Positions 10,339-19,658 are shown, counted from the stretch's first letter. The stretch is 64,000 nucleotides of DNA from Anaerovibrio sp. RM50 (GCF_000622005.1 NZ_JHWV01000006.1:62001-126000); one strand, 5' to 3'. Numbers and translations: made by a program. The notes: generated by a model not told the origin, from the sequence alone.

Positions 10339-12636
10339 TTAAGCTTTCTTTATAGGGGCGTATTTCAGCATCAGCATCTTGACTCCCTGATTTGGGAATG
10401 CTATCTGAAGCTGGGTGTCATCACCGCTGCCCTTTACAGCCACAACTGTTCCAGTGCCAAACTTGCCATGGACCGCCTTGTCCCCCGCCTTCCACTCTAT
10501 ACTGGTATCGGGCTTTATAGGGCCGGATGGTCTAAGAGCATCCATGGCAGACATGGACTGACCCTGACGATTGGCGCTGCTGCCCTGGGAAAATCTTGGC
10601 ATATATGAGCTGACCTGGCCCCTGTTATTTCCATAGGCTCCATAGCTGTTGCCAAAGCTGCTGCCCCCAAACATTCTTGGTCCTCTGGCAGAAAGCTCCT
10701 CCTTGTACTGTGGCGGAATCTCCTCCAGGAAGCGGGAGGGATCATAAACTCTTGTCTGTCCGTAAATGGTACGCATGGAGGCATAAGTCAAAAACAGCTT
10801 CCGCTCAGCTCTTGTAATGCCCACATAGCAGGTGCGGCGCTCCTCCTCCAGCTCCTCAGGACTGTCGAGACTTCTGGAATGAGGGAATATACCCTCCTCC
10901 ATTCCCGCAATAAATACCACAGGGAACTCCAGACCCTTGGCTGCATGAAGGGTCATCATGGTAACCCTGTCCGTAGCCTCCACGGTCTTGTCAAGGTCTG
11001 TAATAAGGGAAATATGCTCAAGGAAATTAAAGAGACCAGTCTCAGTTTCCGTCTTTTCAAAATCCTTGGCCACACCCACAAATTCCCGGACATTTTCAAT
11101 GCGGGAGGTATTGTCCTCCCCCTTCTTTTTGTCCGCCTTCAGAGCCTCAATATAGCCAGTTTGGTCAATGATTTCCTCCATAAGCTGGGAAACAGTCATG
11201 CTGTCCTGCTTGTTCATAAGATCCAGCAGGAGCATGGAGAAAGCACCCAAAGGATTTTTGGTACGGGCAGTAAGGCCCGGAATTTCATTAAGGATATCCG
11301 GATTGGCAATTATCTCAAAAAGTGAAATTTCCTTTTCATTGGCATAAGCCGATAATTTTCTAATGGAGGTATCACCAATGCCACGGCGTGGCACATTGAT
11401 AATGCGCTGGAGACTTTCGCTGTCAAAAGGATTTGACAGCACCCGCATATAGGCAATAATATCCTTGATTTCCATACGCTCATAGAATTTCAGGCCACCA
11501 ACCATGGTATATGGCATTCCCTGGCGCATAAAGGCTTCCTCCAGTATACGGGACTGGGCATTGGTTCTGTACAGCACTGCCATATCCCCATAAGGAGTGT
11601 TAAACAAGGTATTTTGCTTAACGATGTTGTCCAATATAAATCTTGCCTCGTCCCGTTCATCGGAGGCCAGATAGGTGGTGATTGGGTCTCCCTCGGTGTT
11701 GTCAGTCCACAGCACCTTTTTCTTTCTGTTGGGATTATGCTCAATAACCGCATTGGCCGCCGCCAAAATCTTCTTGGTGGAACGGTAATTTTGCTCCAGC
11801 ATAATGGTCCGGGCCTCAGGATAATCGCTTTCAAAATTAAGGATATTGCGCATATCCGCACCGCGCCAGCCGTAAATGGACTGGTCCGCATCACCCACCA
11901 CACAGAGATTGTGGTGTCCCCCGGCCAGAAGCTTGGTAAGCTCATACTGGGCCCCGTTGGTGTCCTGGTACTCGTCCACCATAATATATCTGAAACGACG
12001 CTGATAGCGGGTTCTGATTTCCTCGTTTTCCTCCAGTACGGAAACGGCCACCAGCAGCAGATCATCAAAATCAAGTGCGTTATTTGAGCGGAGCTTGCTC
12101 TGATAAAGGGTATAAACCTCGGAAACCTTCTGGTCGAAGAAGGTGCCATTGGTGCGGACGTGCTGGGAAAAGGCCACAGGCCCCATCATCTGATTTTTGG
12201 CATTGGAAATAGCCCCCAGAACAGCTCCTGGGGAATACTGCTTGTCATCGAGATTCATTTCCTTAAGGCACTTTTTCAACAATGACTGGGTATCGCTGGC
12301 ATCATATATAACAAAATTTTTCTGATAAATGCCAGTAGCCTCTATCTCACGTCGTAAAATACGGGCACAGAAGCTGTGGAAGGTACTGAGCCATATATCC
12401 TTTGAGCCAATGCCAATCATGCGGTCAACACGTTCCCGCATTTCTGTGGCCGCCTTGTTGGTAAAGGTAATAGCCAAAATGCTGTATGGCGATACACCAT
12501 GGTCTAAAAGATTTGCAATACGATGGGTCAGAACTCTGGTCTTTCCGGAGCCTGCTCCCGCCATTATCAAAAGTGGTCCCTCAAGGCACTCCACCGCTTC
12601 CCTTTGGGCGGGATTCAATCCACTGAAAATATCCAA
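10339..12636 (-). CDS. pcrA: ATP-dependent DNA helicase PcrA (UvrD family)
   Basis: 765 residues when started at the TTG at 12636, which has AGGAGG 7 nt upstream; the longer in-frame ATG start (12723) adds 29 residues that do not look like PcrA and runs into the upstream terminator. Superfamily 1A motifs: Walker A AGAGSGKT (26-33), DEYQDTN (motif II), GDADQSIYGWRGAD (III), LEQNYRST (IV), TLHAAKGLEFP (V) and YVGITRAER (VI). A low-complexity Gly/Ser/Asn linker precedes the C-terminal ~50-residue Tudor-like domain that in PcrA contacts RNA polymerase. It unwinds DNA 3' to 5' in repair and removes obstacles to replication. Confidence 0.96.
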   Translation of the reverse strand: MDIFSGLNPAQREAVECLEGPLLIMAGAGSGKTRVLTHRIANLLDHGVSPYSILAITFTNKAATEMRERVDRMIGIGSKDIWLSTFHSFCARILRREIEATGIYQKNFVIYDASDTQSLLKKCLKEMNLDDKQYSPGAVLGAISNAKNQMMGPVAFSQHVRTNGTFFDQKVSEVYTLYQSKLRSNNALDFDDLLLVAVSVLEENEEIRTRYQRRFRYIMVDEYQDTNGAQYELTKLLAGGHHNLCVVGDADQSIYGWRGADMRNILNFESDYPEARTIMLEQNYRSTKKILAAANAVIEHNPNRKKKVLWTDNTEGDPITTYLASDERDEARFILDNIVKQNTLFNTPYGDMAVLYRTNAQSRILEEAFMRQGMPYTMVGGLKFYERMEIKDIIAYMRVLSNPFDSESLQRIINVPRRGIGDTSIRKLSAYANEKEISLFEIIANPDILNEIPGLTARTKNPLGAFSMLLLDLMNKQDSMTVSQLMEEIIDQTGYIEALKADKKKGEDNTSRIENVREFVGVAKDFEKTETETGLFNFLEHISLITDLDKTVEATDRVTMMTLHAAKGLEFPVVFIAGMEEGIFPHSRSLDSPEELEEERRTCYVGITRAERKLFLTYASMRTIYGQTRVYDPSRFLEEIPPQYKEELSARGPRMFGGSSFGNSYGAYGNNRGQVSSYMPRFSQGSSANRQGQSMSAMDALRPSGPIKPDTSIEWKAGDKAVHGKFGTGTVVAVKGSGDDTQLQIAFPNQGVKMLMLKYAPIKKA

Positions 12637-12656
12637 GGTTATCCTCCTAGTTGTTG

Positions 12657-12714
12657 ATGAAAAGAAATAACCCCTCCAGCACATATTTAAGCAATAAAAA
12701 CGGGCTGAAGGGGT
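12657..12714 (-). terminator. Hairpin between ppaC and pcrA
   Basis: Arms ACCCCTCCAGC (12670-12680) and GCTGAAGGGGT (12704-12714) pair over 11 bp with one G-T, followed on the minus strand by TTATTTCTTTT. It is probably the ppaC terminator, allowing partial readthrough into pcrA. Confidence 0.6.
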
Positions 12715-12723
12715 ACAAGTCAC

Positions 12724-13656
12724 TTAGAATTTTGCAGCAGCCTCAGTAAGAGGAGGTACAATCTGCTTTTTACGGGACATTACCCCTGGCAGATGAATGC
12801 AGTCACAATCGCTGCCAATATCCTGCTTGAAGGCATCTGCAATGAGCTTCTTAGGCTCCCCGTAGAATACAAGATCAGTGGATTCCTCAATAATATCGGT
12901 AACCATGAGCATAATAAGGTTGTAGCCTTCCTTATCGCAAATAGCCTTCATGGCAGCGGTAATATCAGCCTTCATGTCCAGAACCTCAGCAGTGTCCATA
13001 ACGGAAATCTGGCTTACAAGGGCCTTGTAGCTGCCGAAGCTGAATGGCTTGGAATCAGTCTTGGCAATCTCCTCAGGAGTCTTGTCGCCAACGCCGGCAC
13101 CGGCCTTCAGCATTGCCATGGCATACTCGTGGAGATCAACCTCGGCAATCTCAGCCAGCTTCTCAGCTGCATCGTGATCCTTGTCAGTGCAGGTTGGGGA
13201 CTTATAAAGAACAGTATCGGACATAATAGCGGACAGAAGAAGGCCTGCAATATCCTTTGGAATAGTGATGTTCTTGTCCCAGAACATGTTGGCAATAATA
13301 GTGGAAGTACAGCCAACAGGCTCAGTGTGAACAAAGAGAGGGCCTGCAGTATTAAGACCGCCGAAACGGTGATGGTCAACGATTTCCAGAAGCTCTGCAT
13401 CAGCAAGACCGTCAATAGCCTGGGCCACCTCATTGTGGTCCACCTGGATAACCTTCTGGCCAGCTTCAACCTTGGTTGCCAGAATTGGGGCAGCCACATC
13501 GAAATAATCCAGTGCGTACTGGGTTTCCTTATTGATTTCACCGCAACGGATAGCAGTAGCATCCTCTCCCATGGCCTGCTTCAGTGCTGCATAGGAAATA
13601 GCAGCGCAGATGGAATCGGTGTCAGGGTTCTTGTGTCCTACAACATAAATACTCAT
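12724..13656 (-). CDS. ppaC: Manganese-dependent inorganic pyrophosphatase (family II, DHH)
   Basis: 310 residues. Family II motifs are complete: H8, D12 and D14 in GHKNPDTDS, D73/H74 in VDHNE, the DHH signature D94-H95-H96, and the C-terminal DHHA2 substrate motif with MSRKKQIVPPL near the end. It is a cytosolic enzyme that hydrolyses pyrophosphate to phosphate with Mn or Co, driving biosynthetic reactions. AGGAGG precedes the ATG at 13656. No CBS domains are inserted, so it is the short unregulated form. Confidence 0.97.
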   Translation of the reverse strand: MSIYVVGHKNPDTDSICAAISYAALKQAMGEDATAIRCGEINKETQYALDYFDVAAPILATKVEAGQKVIQVDHNEVAQAIDGLADAELLEIVDHHRFGGLNTAGPLFVHTEPVGCTSTIIANMFWDKNITIPKDIAGLLLSAIMSDTVLYKSPTCTDKDHDAAEKLAEIAEVDLHEYAMAMLKAGAGVGDKTPEEIAKTDSKPFSFGSYKALVSQISVMDTAEVLDMKADITAAMKAICDKEGYNLIMLMVTDIIEESTDLVFYGEPKKLIADAFKQDIGSDCDCIHLPGVMSRKKQIVPPLTEAAAKF

Positions 13657-13690
13657 TTAAAATTTTCCTCCTAAATAATATGGTAATGAC

Positions 13691-13737
13691 CTCATCCGTC
13701 AGCCTATCGGCTGCCACCTTCCCCAGAGGGGAAGGCT
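13691..13737. repeat. REP-like palindromic intergenic repeat (double hairpin)
   Basis: About 47 nt with two adjacent hairpins: CAGCC-TATC-GGCTG and CCTTCCCC-AGA-GGGGAAGG. It fills the ppaC-trmL gap right after the trmL-side stop. Repeats with the CCTTCCCC..GGGGAAGG core are widely seen in gut Firmicute genomes; only one copy is seen here. It may double as a terminator. Confidence 0.6.
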
Positions 13738-13741
13738 CTAA

Positions 13742-14224
13742 TTAACTTCTCGGTCCCGGCCCAACCTGCTGGAGATTTGCATAATCCAGCTGGCGCATGG
13801 CCTCATAGGCCACTATTGCCGCAGAATTGGACAGATTCAGTGAACGGGCACCTTCTATCATTGGAATACGAAGGCACTTTTCCCAGTTTGCCTTCAAAAT
13901 AGACTCCGGGATACCGGCTGTTTCCTTGCCGAAAACCAGCATGTCATCAAGCTGGAAGGTGGCTTCGGAATGGGCTCTTGGGGCCTTGGTGGAACAATAA
14001 TGGAAATTATTGTTTGGATATTTGTCCAGCACCTCCTGAAAATTTTCATGGACGTGGACCTTCACCATGCTCCAATAGTCCAGACCAGCCCGTTTTAAGT
14101 GCTTGTCGTCAATTAAAAAACCAAGGGGCTTCACCAGATGAAGCTCAATACCGGTGGCCGCACAGAGGCGGGCAATATTACCGGTGTTGCCGGGAATTTC
14201 CGGCTCAATAAGAACAATATGCAT
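13742..14224 (-). CDS. trmL: tRNA (cytidine/uridine-34-2'-O)-methyltransferase TrmL
   Basis: 160 residues, the minimal SPOUT/SpoU length without an RNA-binding extension, typical of TrmL. Motifs: N-terminal PEIPGNTGNIARLCA, FGKETAGIP in the middle and the knot motif IPMIEGARSLNLSNS..IVAYE near the C terminus that binds S-adenosylmethionine. It methylates the ribose of the wobble base in tRNA-Leu. It lies 17 nt downstream of ilvD and is probably co-transcribed. The ribosome binding site is weak (GAGGTTTTG). Confidence 0.93.
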   Translation of the reverse strand: MHIVLIEPEIPGNTGNIARLCAATGIELHLVKPLGFLIDDKHLKRAGLDYWSMVKVHVHENFQEVLDKYPNNNFHYCSTKAPRAHSEATFQLDDMLVFGKETAGIPESILKANWEKCLRIPMIEGARSLNLSNSAAIVAYEAMRQLDYANLQQVGPGPRS

Positions 14225-14241
14225 TTACAAAACCTCAAAAT

Positions 14242-15900
14242 TTAATCAGCTGTCACCACAGCACCCTTTGATGCAGAGGTGGTAAGCTTGGCATAGCGTG
14301 CCAGATAGCCATGCTTGATCTTTGGCTCCGGCTTCACCCATGCTGCCTTGCGCTTTGCCAGTGTTTCATCATCTACACGAAGCTCCAGCTTGCGATTTGG
14401 AATATCAATATCTATAATGTCCCCGTCCTCAATAAGGGCGATAGGACCGCCGGCCATAGCCTCCGGGGATACGTGACCAATGCAGGCACCACGGCTGGCT
14501 CCTGAGAAGCGGCCATCTGTAATAAGGCCAACCTTCAGGCCACGGCCCACTATAGCCGCAGTAGGATTCAGCATCTCCTGCATGCCAGGACCACCCTTAG
14601 GGCCCTCGTAGCGGATAACCACCACGTCACCATCGTGAATGTCACCATCCATAATGGCATTTACAGCATCCTCCTCGGAACTGTAGCACTTGGCCTTGCC
14701 GGAATAAACCAGCATGTCCTCAGCCACTGCAGAAGCCTTCACAACGGCATTTTCAGGGCATAGATTTCCGGAGAGAATGGCAAGACCGCCCTCTGGACGA
14801 TATGGCTCCTCCACAGTCTTTATTACATCTGGGCGAAGAATCTTGGCATTGGCAATGCGATCTGCCACAGTGCCGCAGACAGTAAGGGCGTCAGTGTGGA
14901 TAATGCCCTTCTTGGACAGCTCCTTCATAACTGCGGAAATACCGCCAGCCTCGTTCAGATCCACAATGTGGTGATGTCCCGCAGGACTGAGACAGGCAAT
15001 ATATGGAGTACGATGGCTGATTTCATCAAACTTCTGGGCTGGCAGCTCAATGCCCGCCTCATGGGCAATGGCAGTGAGATGAAGCACAGTGTTGGAAGAA
15101 CCGCCGATACCCATATCCACGGTAATGGCATTTTCAAAGGCCTTCTGTGTCAAAATATCCCGAGGCTTAATATCCTTCTTCACCAGCTCAATAATCCGCT
15201 CGCCGGCTCTCTTGGCCAGGAGTCTGCGGGCGCCGTTGTAAGCAGCCGGAATTGTGCCGTTTCCAGGAAGGCCCATGCCCAGAGCCTCAGTAAGGCAGTT
15301 CATGGTGTTGGCAGTAAAGAGCCCCGCACAGGATCCACAGCCAGGACAAGCCACAGCTTCAATGGCCGTCATATCAGCCTCGCTGATTTTCCCCGCAGCA
15401 AACTCACCTGCCGCCTCAAAGGACTGACTTACGCTGATGTCCTTGCCACGATAACGGCCAGGCAGCATAGGACCGCCGCTGACAACGATACAAGGAATAT
15501 TGAGTCGGGCTGCTGCCATTATCATACCTGGAACAACCTTGTCGCAGTTTGGAATAAGCACAAGTCCGTCAAAACCAGTGGCCATGGCCACTGCCTCAAT
15601 GGAGTCAGCTATCAGCTCACGGCTGGCAAGTGAATATTTCATGCCTGTATGACCCATGGCAATACCATCGCAGACACCGATTGCAGGGAACTCCATAGGA
15701 GTACCGCCAGCTGCGGCAACCCCCAGCTTGGCTGCTTCCGCAATCTCCTTGAGATGAATATGGCCTGGTATTACTTCATTAAAGGAATTGCAGATACCAA
15801 TCAATGGCTTCTTCAAATCCTCAGGGCCAAAGCCCATGGCATTAAACAGGGAACGATGGGCGCAACGGGTGGCGCCTTTTTTTACAACATCTGATCTCAT
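14242..15900 (-). CDS. ilvD: Dihydroxy-acid dehydratase IlvD
   Basis: 552 residues from the ATG at 15900, preceded by AGGTG at 7 nt; an in-frame upstream ATG at 15933 lacks a site. It converts 2,3-dihydroxy-isovalerate and 2,3-dihydroxy-3-methylvalerate to the keto acids of valine and isoleucine synthesis. The iron-sulfur cluster motifs are present: NCDKVVPGM and [17 protein letters not shown], plus GRFSGASRG near the C terminus. No other ilv genes are nearby, and no T-box-like leader was found in the ~200 nt upstream. Confidence 0.97.
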   Translation of the reverse strand: MRSDVVKKGATRCAHRSLFNAMGFGPEDLKKPLIGICNSFNEVIPGHIHLKEIAEAAKLGVAAAGGTPMEFPAIGVCDGIAMGHTGMKYSLASRELIADSIEAVAMATGFDGLVLIPNCDKVVPGMIMAAARLNIPCIVVSGGPMLPGRYRGKDISVSQSFEAAGEFAAGKISEADMTAIEAVACPGCGSCAGLFTANTMNCLTEALGMGLPGNGTIPAAYNGARRLLAKRAGERIIELVKKDIKPRDILTQKAFENAITVDMGIGGSSNTVLHLTAIAHEAGIELPAQKFDEISHRTPYIACLSPAGHHHIVDLNEAGGISAVMKELSKKGIIHTDALTVCGTVADRIANAKILRPDVIKTVEEPYRPEGGLAILSGNLCPENAVVKASAVAEDMLVYSGKAKCYSSEEDAVNAIMDGDIHDGDVVVIRYEGPKGGPGMQEMLNPTAAIVGRGLKVGLITDGRFSGASRGACIGHVSPEAMAGGPIALIEDGDIIDIDIPNRKLELRVDDETLAKRKAAWVKPEPKIKHGYLARYAKLTTSASKGAVVTAD

Positions 15901-16032
15901 AAATACACACCTGCCTAAATATATAATTCTCACGTGATTACTAAGTCACATATGATTTATTTTATCATATTTCGGGTTCGTTTAAAACTGTATCTTATCA
16001 TTTACCTTAAGCAGAAAATGGTATCAATAAAT

Positions 16033-16060
16033 CGGGTGGCCTTTCCCATGTCAGGCCCCG
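16033..16060. repeat. Shortened copy of the 49-nt palindromic repeat
   Basis: Begins CGGGTGGC and ends CCCATG-TCAGG-CCCCG like the full copies at 19610 and 20039, but lacks the central ATGGGATA/TATCCCAT stem. Best read as a degenerate or deleted copy. Confidence 0.5.
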
Positions 16061-16067
16061 CCGTACA

Positions 16068-16108
16068 TAAAAAAATCCTGCTGACCAGTCATTGACCAAC
16101 CAGCAGGA
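16068..16108 (-). terminator. Terminator of the SYLF/amidohydrolase/acetolactate decarboxylase operon
   Basis: Stem TCCTGCTG (16076-16083) / CAGCAGGA (16101-16108), followed on the minus strand by seven T. Confidence 0.85.
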
Positions 16109-16135
16109 ACCATACTTATCATTAAGCCACATCTG

Positions 16136-16717
16136 TCATTTCTTATTCAGATTCTTGTCTGCATAAATCTTAGTTCCCTTAATTGATACATCCAGGGTCA
16201 GGCCCTTTTTCGTCATCTGATACACCCAGATTCCTTCTGCGGCAATGGAGGCACCTTCAAGGGAATCCCCTGTTACTCCGTCATTGGCGGCAGCCTCCGC
16301 AGAACCGGCAAACTTAATATCCCCGGAAATAAAATCCCTCCAGGCCTTTTCCGTGCCAATAACAAAAATAAGGTCGTATTCCTTTATCCCAAGGCCGAGA
16401 CCCAGTCCCACTTCCTTCATGCGCATGTAGACCTTTTCCCCGGTTTCATTATTTATGGCCAATCCCCTGCCGTGGGCATCACCAAAGAGCCCAAGCTTCA
16501 TGCCCGTATTGCTAAGCGTTGCATAGGCGTAACAGTTTTTGATAACCCTTTGAGACGAAGGTACCTTTTCATACAGATTATTAAGGGCTGTCACTGACAA
16601 AGCGTCGATTTCTCCCCGTTCCTTGTCAATTTTCTCCTGACTTGGAGCAGCGAAGGAAGTGGCCGTCATAAAGCAGACCAGAAGAGCTGTCATCAACAGT
16701 ACAAATAATTTTTTCAT
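16136..16717 (-). CDS. Secreted SYLF (YSC84-like) domain protein
   Basis: 193 residues from the ATG at 16717, which has GAGGTGG about 6 nt upstream; the upstream in-frame ATG at 16738 lacks one. A signal peptide (MKKLFVLLMTALLVCFMTATSFA) is followed by a SYLF domain covering most of the mature protein (AYATLSNTGMKLGLFGDAHG, VYMRMKEVGLGLGLGIKEYD). SYLF domains bind phospholipids in eukaryotes; the bacterial exported forms are periplasmic, of unknown role. It is the last gene of the operon starting with the acetolactate decarboxylase gene, 29 nt after the amidohydrolase. Confidence 0.85.
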   Translation of the reverse strand: MKKLFVLLMTALLVCFMTATSFAAPSQEKIDKERGEIDALSVTALNNLYEKVPSSQRVIKNCYAYATLSNTGMKLGLFGDAHGRGLAINNETGEKVYMRMKEVGLGLGLGIKEYDLIFVIGTEKAWRDFISGDIKFAGSAEAAANDGVTGDSLEGASIAAEGIWVYQMTKKGLTLDVSIKGTKIYADKNLNKK

Positions 16718-16746
16718 ACACATCCACCTCAGTTCCATATTCTTAC

Positions 16747-18576
16747 TTAATTTTTCCCATGAAAAGCTTTAATTCTCTTAGCGACATTATCCTTGATGTT
16801 GTAGTAATAAAGGGCATAATCCACTGATGCTATTGATGTACCATAGAAAACCCGTTGTCCCTCGAAATAGGTTGCTTCAGGCTTGGCTGTGTGAATTTCT
16901 GTAACAGGACAGGTCAGCACATCCTTGTCAACAAGGAGGAAATCTGCATATTTTCCTTTTTTGATGCTGCCACGTTCATCTTCAATGAACATTTGTTTTG
17001 CAACGTTGATGGTCAGAGCTGTGAGGGCCTGCTCCCGGGACAGGAGTTCTTCTTTCCACCAAGGTTTTCCATTCTCTGGATAATATACACCTGTTACGGC
17101 AATCTCCATAATGCCAAAGGGATCATCAGGACTGTTAGAAAGTGCAGGATAATCAGAATGTGAGGACATGTTGACACCGTAATCGAAATAGGATTTCATT
17201 GGATACCCCTTTTCCTGCATTCCCTCAGGAAGTACGGTACTCAACTCCGCCCTTGATTCATCGGTGTCATGATGCCAAAGCATCCCCTCGGTGACATAAA
17301 TGTTATTGTCTGCCATACGCTTGTAATCCGATGGAAATGCACTATGCACATGAACCAATGTATTGCGCATTTTCTTATTTCCGCCCTTAATTAAGGCATT
17401 GACAATACAATTAACACCTTTGTTGCCCATAACATGTACATGCATGGTCAGGCCTTTATCATTTGCCTTGCGTGTGATATTTGTCAGTTCCTCTTCTGAC
17501 CAGTTCGGGATCCCCTGATGGCCGTCCTGATAGAGGGGATCAACATAGCCGGTGCCAGTTTCCACCGTACCATCCATAAAGAGCTTAATCCAGTTTGTCT
17601 TTACCCGGGTAGAAGCATATTTTTTGGCGTTTTCGGCTTTGGCCAGGACTTCATCCACATCCATCCAGCTATCCATTTCGTATGCCGTCCCCAATACAAA
17701 GTGCATATCACCAGCCTTGTCCATCTGCTGGGCTGCCTCATAGAAATTATCATTAAAGAAATAGGATGAGTAACCATCGAGGTACATGGTATAGCCCTCT
17801 GACAACAGCTGCTCCTGAATTTTTTTCATATTTGCTTTCGCCATGTCAACAGGAAAGAGATTTTCATTGTCCAGGAATGAGCGTACATAGGTCCCGGCCT
17901 GTTCCTTAAGATAACCGGTAGGAGTGCCGTCTTCCCCCATCACAATCTCACCACCGCGTATTTCTTTCCTAAGCACAGTGCCATCTTCCTTCATAATGCC
18001 GGCTCTTACCAGGCAGATGGTGTTTACCAGGCCCTTATGGCATTCCTCATCTGCAAAGTACATGGGAATATCGCTGCAAATTGCATCCAGCTGTTGACGG
18101 GTGGGCATATTTTTCTGAAAAGTCATTATATTCCACCCCTCCCCGAAGATAGACGTAGCCCCATTAGCCTTTGACTTCTCCACAGCAGCCGGAACAACCT
18201 TAGTCAGAAAATCTTCCACACTGGCTTCCCTGTCAACCATGGTTCCAACTGATTGTATTGCATATCCCATGGAATAATGGGCATGACCGTTGCCGCAGGA
18301 AGGCATTACCAGTCCCTTCCCATTATAATCCAGCACCTGGGTTATGCCGTTTTCAATATATTTCTGGACTCCTTGTCTGTCTCCTACATAGACGTATTTG
18401 CCATCCTTCACAGCAAAGGCTTCAACCAGCTGATTGTCTTCGGAGGTGAAAATCTTGCCATAAACCACCAGGTCTGCCAGTGTTCTGTCAGCATCTTTTG
18501 CGGAACAGCAGCTTATTCCTGCCACCATCAAAAGTACCAGAAAGGCTGTAAACAGCCTGTTTATCCCTTTGTGCAT
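16747..18576 (-). CDS. Exported amidohydrolase (YtcJ-like, amidohydrolase family 3)
   Basis: 609 residues. The signal sequence ends in AGISCCSA, and the Cys near residue 23 may make it a lipoprotein, although the lipobox is imperfect. The metal-dependent amidohydrolase fold shows GNGHAHYSMG (HxH motif), a Lys in TNWIKLFMDGTVE, His clusters HVHVMGNKG and HVHSAFPS, and a C-terminal composite beta domain (KKGKYADFLLVDKD). Substrates of this family are usually unknown. A GGAGATG ribosome binding site precedes the ATG. Its last ~19 codons are repeated at 18592-18660, just upstream of its own start. Confidence 0.88.
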   Translation of the reverse strand: MHKGINRLFTAFLVLLMVAGISCCSAKDADRTLADLVVYGKIFTSEDNQLVEAFAVKDGKYVYVGDRQGVQKYIENGITQVLDYNGKGLVMPSCGNGHAHYSMGYAIQSVGTMVDREASVEDFLTKVVPAAVEKSKANGATSIFGEGWNIMTFQKNMPTRQQLDAICSDIPMYFADEECHKGLVNTICLVRAGIMKEDGTVLRKEIRGGEIVMGEDGTPTGYLKEQAGTYVRSFLDNENLFPVDMAKANMKKIQEQLLSEGYTMYLDGYSSYFFNDNFYEAAQQMDKAGDMHFVLGTAYEMDSWMDVDEVLAKAENAKKYASTRVKTNWIKLFMDGTVETGTGYVDPLYQDGHQGIPNWSEEELTNITRKANDKGLTMHVHVMGNKGVNCIVNALIKGGNKKMRNTLVHVHSAFPSDYKRMADNNIYVTEGMLWHHDTDESRAELSTVLPEGMQEKGYPMKSYFDYGVNMSSHSDYPALSNSPDDPFGIMEIAVTGVYYPENGKPWWKEELLSREQALTALTINVAKQMFIEDERGSIKKGKYADFLLVDKDVLTCPVTEIHTAKPEATYFEGQRVFYGTSIASVDYALYYYNIKDNVAKRIKAFHGKN

Positions 18577-18591
18577 GATGCTATCATCTCC

Positions 18592-18660
18592 TTACTTAAT
18601 TCTTTTCCCATGAAAAGCTGCTATTCTCTTTGCCACATTTTCCTTTATGTTGTTGTTCAT
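18592..18660 (-). pseudogene. 22-codon relic matching the amidohydrolase C terminus
   Basis: This small open frame (ATG at 18660, stop at 18592) encodes NNNIKENVAKRIAAFHGK followed by three residues. The neighbouring amidohydrolase ends YYNIKDNVAKRIKAFHGKN. The match, in frame and in the same orientation, shows a duplicated copy of which only the 3' end remains. The ATG follows the upstream stop by 2 nt with AAATAAGG ahead of it, so it could still be translated by coupling, but it is most likely non-functional. Confidence 0.75.
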
Positions 18661-18662
18661 CC

Positions 18663-19496
18663 TTATTTATTCATGTTGGCCTGGGTATCCTGCTCGGCAC
18701 TTCTGATGTCCTTGCTCATGTCCTTAGCCAGATTAAATTCATGGAAATGAGGATCATCATGGATTATCATGGTGAATTTATCCGTCTTATCAAGCAAAAC
18801 AGTACCCCGCTTCAGTGACAGTTCAAGGATATGTCCACCCTGCTTTCTGTCATCGGAAATAAAATGGAAGTGCCAACCCGGAGAATTCAGCCCTGCCATG
18901 TAGTTCGGGCAGTACAGGCCAACCAGGGTGCCCCTGATATTATTGGCAGTAAACTCCGTCTGCTTTCCCTTTAGGGCTTCCACCAGCGTAGGATAAGGCT
19001 TCTGGCTGCCGTATTCACTGCGGAACAAAATTGAGGAAAATTCCGTATGGAGCTTTATCATATAAAAGCTGTTTTCCCCGCACTTTTTCACTTCCTCGTT
19101 CAGTGCTTTTTCAAAGGCTGCCTTATCGCCGATATCCTTCAGATCAAGGGCAACATCATCGTCAAAATAAGTCACAGTGGCATAAGGAACGGCGGTCTTG
19201 TCGTCAGCCACAATAACCCGTCCGTCTCCCAGGGCCTGATACACCGTGCCGTCCAGCATAATCATTTCACCATTAAGCCCCTCAAAGGTACCGATACCCA
19301 CATCACCAAGAGATCTCATATCCCGTACTGTAACCGTGCCCCCAAAATATCCTTGGGCCAATGACTGCAATAGTGCCACCTGGTTCAGGCTCTCACGCTC
19401 CGTCACAGAAGGAGTGGCATAGCTCACACTACCCGTCAAAAGGCCAGCAAGCACTGCCACAGCAAGCTTCTTTTTAAGATTCATTTTCATAATCAT
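18663..19496 (-). CDS. budA: Exported alpha-acetolactate decarboxylase
   Basis: About 277 residues. Signal peptide MNLKKKLAVAVLAGLLTGSVSYA places the enzyme in the periplasm, unlike the cytosolic Bacillus/Klebsiella forms. Family motifs: FGGTVTVRDMRSLGDVGIGTF, LNGEMIMLDG, and the zinc-binding PGWHFHFISDDRKQGGH with three His ligands. The reaction is 2-acetolactate to acetoin and CO2. AAAGGA allows either of two ATGs (19496 or 19490); the longer frame to 19532 has no site. It heads an operon with the relic, the amidohydrolase and the SYLF gene. Why the enzyme is exported is unclear, since acetolactate forms inside the cell or leaks out. Confidence 0.9.
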   Translation of the reverse strand: MIMKMNLKKKLAVAVLAGLLTGSVSYATPSVTERESLNQVALLQSLAQGYFGGTVTVRDMRSLGDVGIGTFEGLNGEMIMLDGTVYQALGDGRVIVADDKTAVPYATVTYFDDDVALDLKDIGDKAAFEKALNEEVKKCGENSFYMIKLHTEFSSILFRSEYGSQKPYPTLVEALKGKQTEFTANNIRGTLVGLYCPNYMAGLNSPGWHFHFISDDRKQGGHILELSLKRGTVLLDKTDKFTMIIHDDPHFHEFNLAKDMSKDIRSAEQDTQANMNK

Positions 19497-19609
19497 CAGT
19501 TCCTTTCTATACTTTTTATTATTATCATTCACTTTCTTTTAAAACCAACTCTGAGGACCATATTCGCCAAATACAGCTGTTTTTCCTTCAAAATATATTA
19601 CTGAAACAA

Positions 19610-19658
19610 ACGGGTGGCATGGGATAAGGACATCCCCCTATCCCATGACAGGACCCGT
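19610..19658. repeat. 49-nt palindromic repeat, copy 1
   Basis: Starts ACGGGTGGC, contains stem ATGGGATA..TATCCCAT around a loop with GGACATCCCCC, and ends ACAGGACCCGT. It differs at one position from copy 2 at 20039-20087 (same orientation). The two copies bracket the toxin-antitoxin locus. Confidence 0.85.

Noticed and set aside
12793-13674. 293-codon plus-strand open frame opposite ppaC
   Set aside because: Antisense shadow of a conserved gene, no recognisable protein sequence.
14896-15633. 245-codon plus-strand open frame opposite ilvD
   Set aside because: Antisense shadow of ilvD; composition not protein-like.
15901-16135. T-box or other amino-acid leader ahead of ilvD
   Set aside because: No T-box sequence, leader peptide or terminator/antiterminator pair found; only short weak hairpins.
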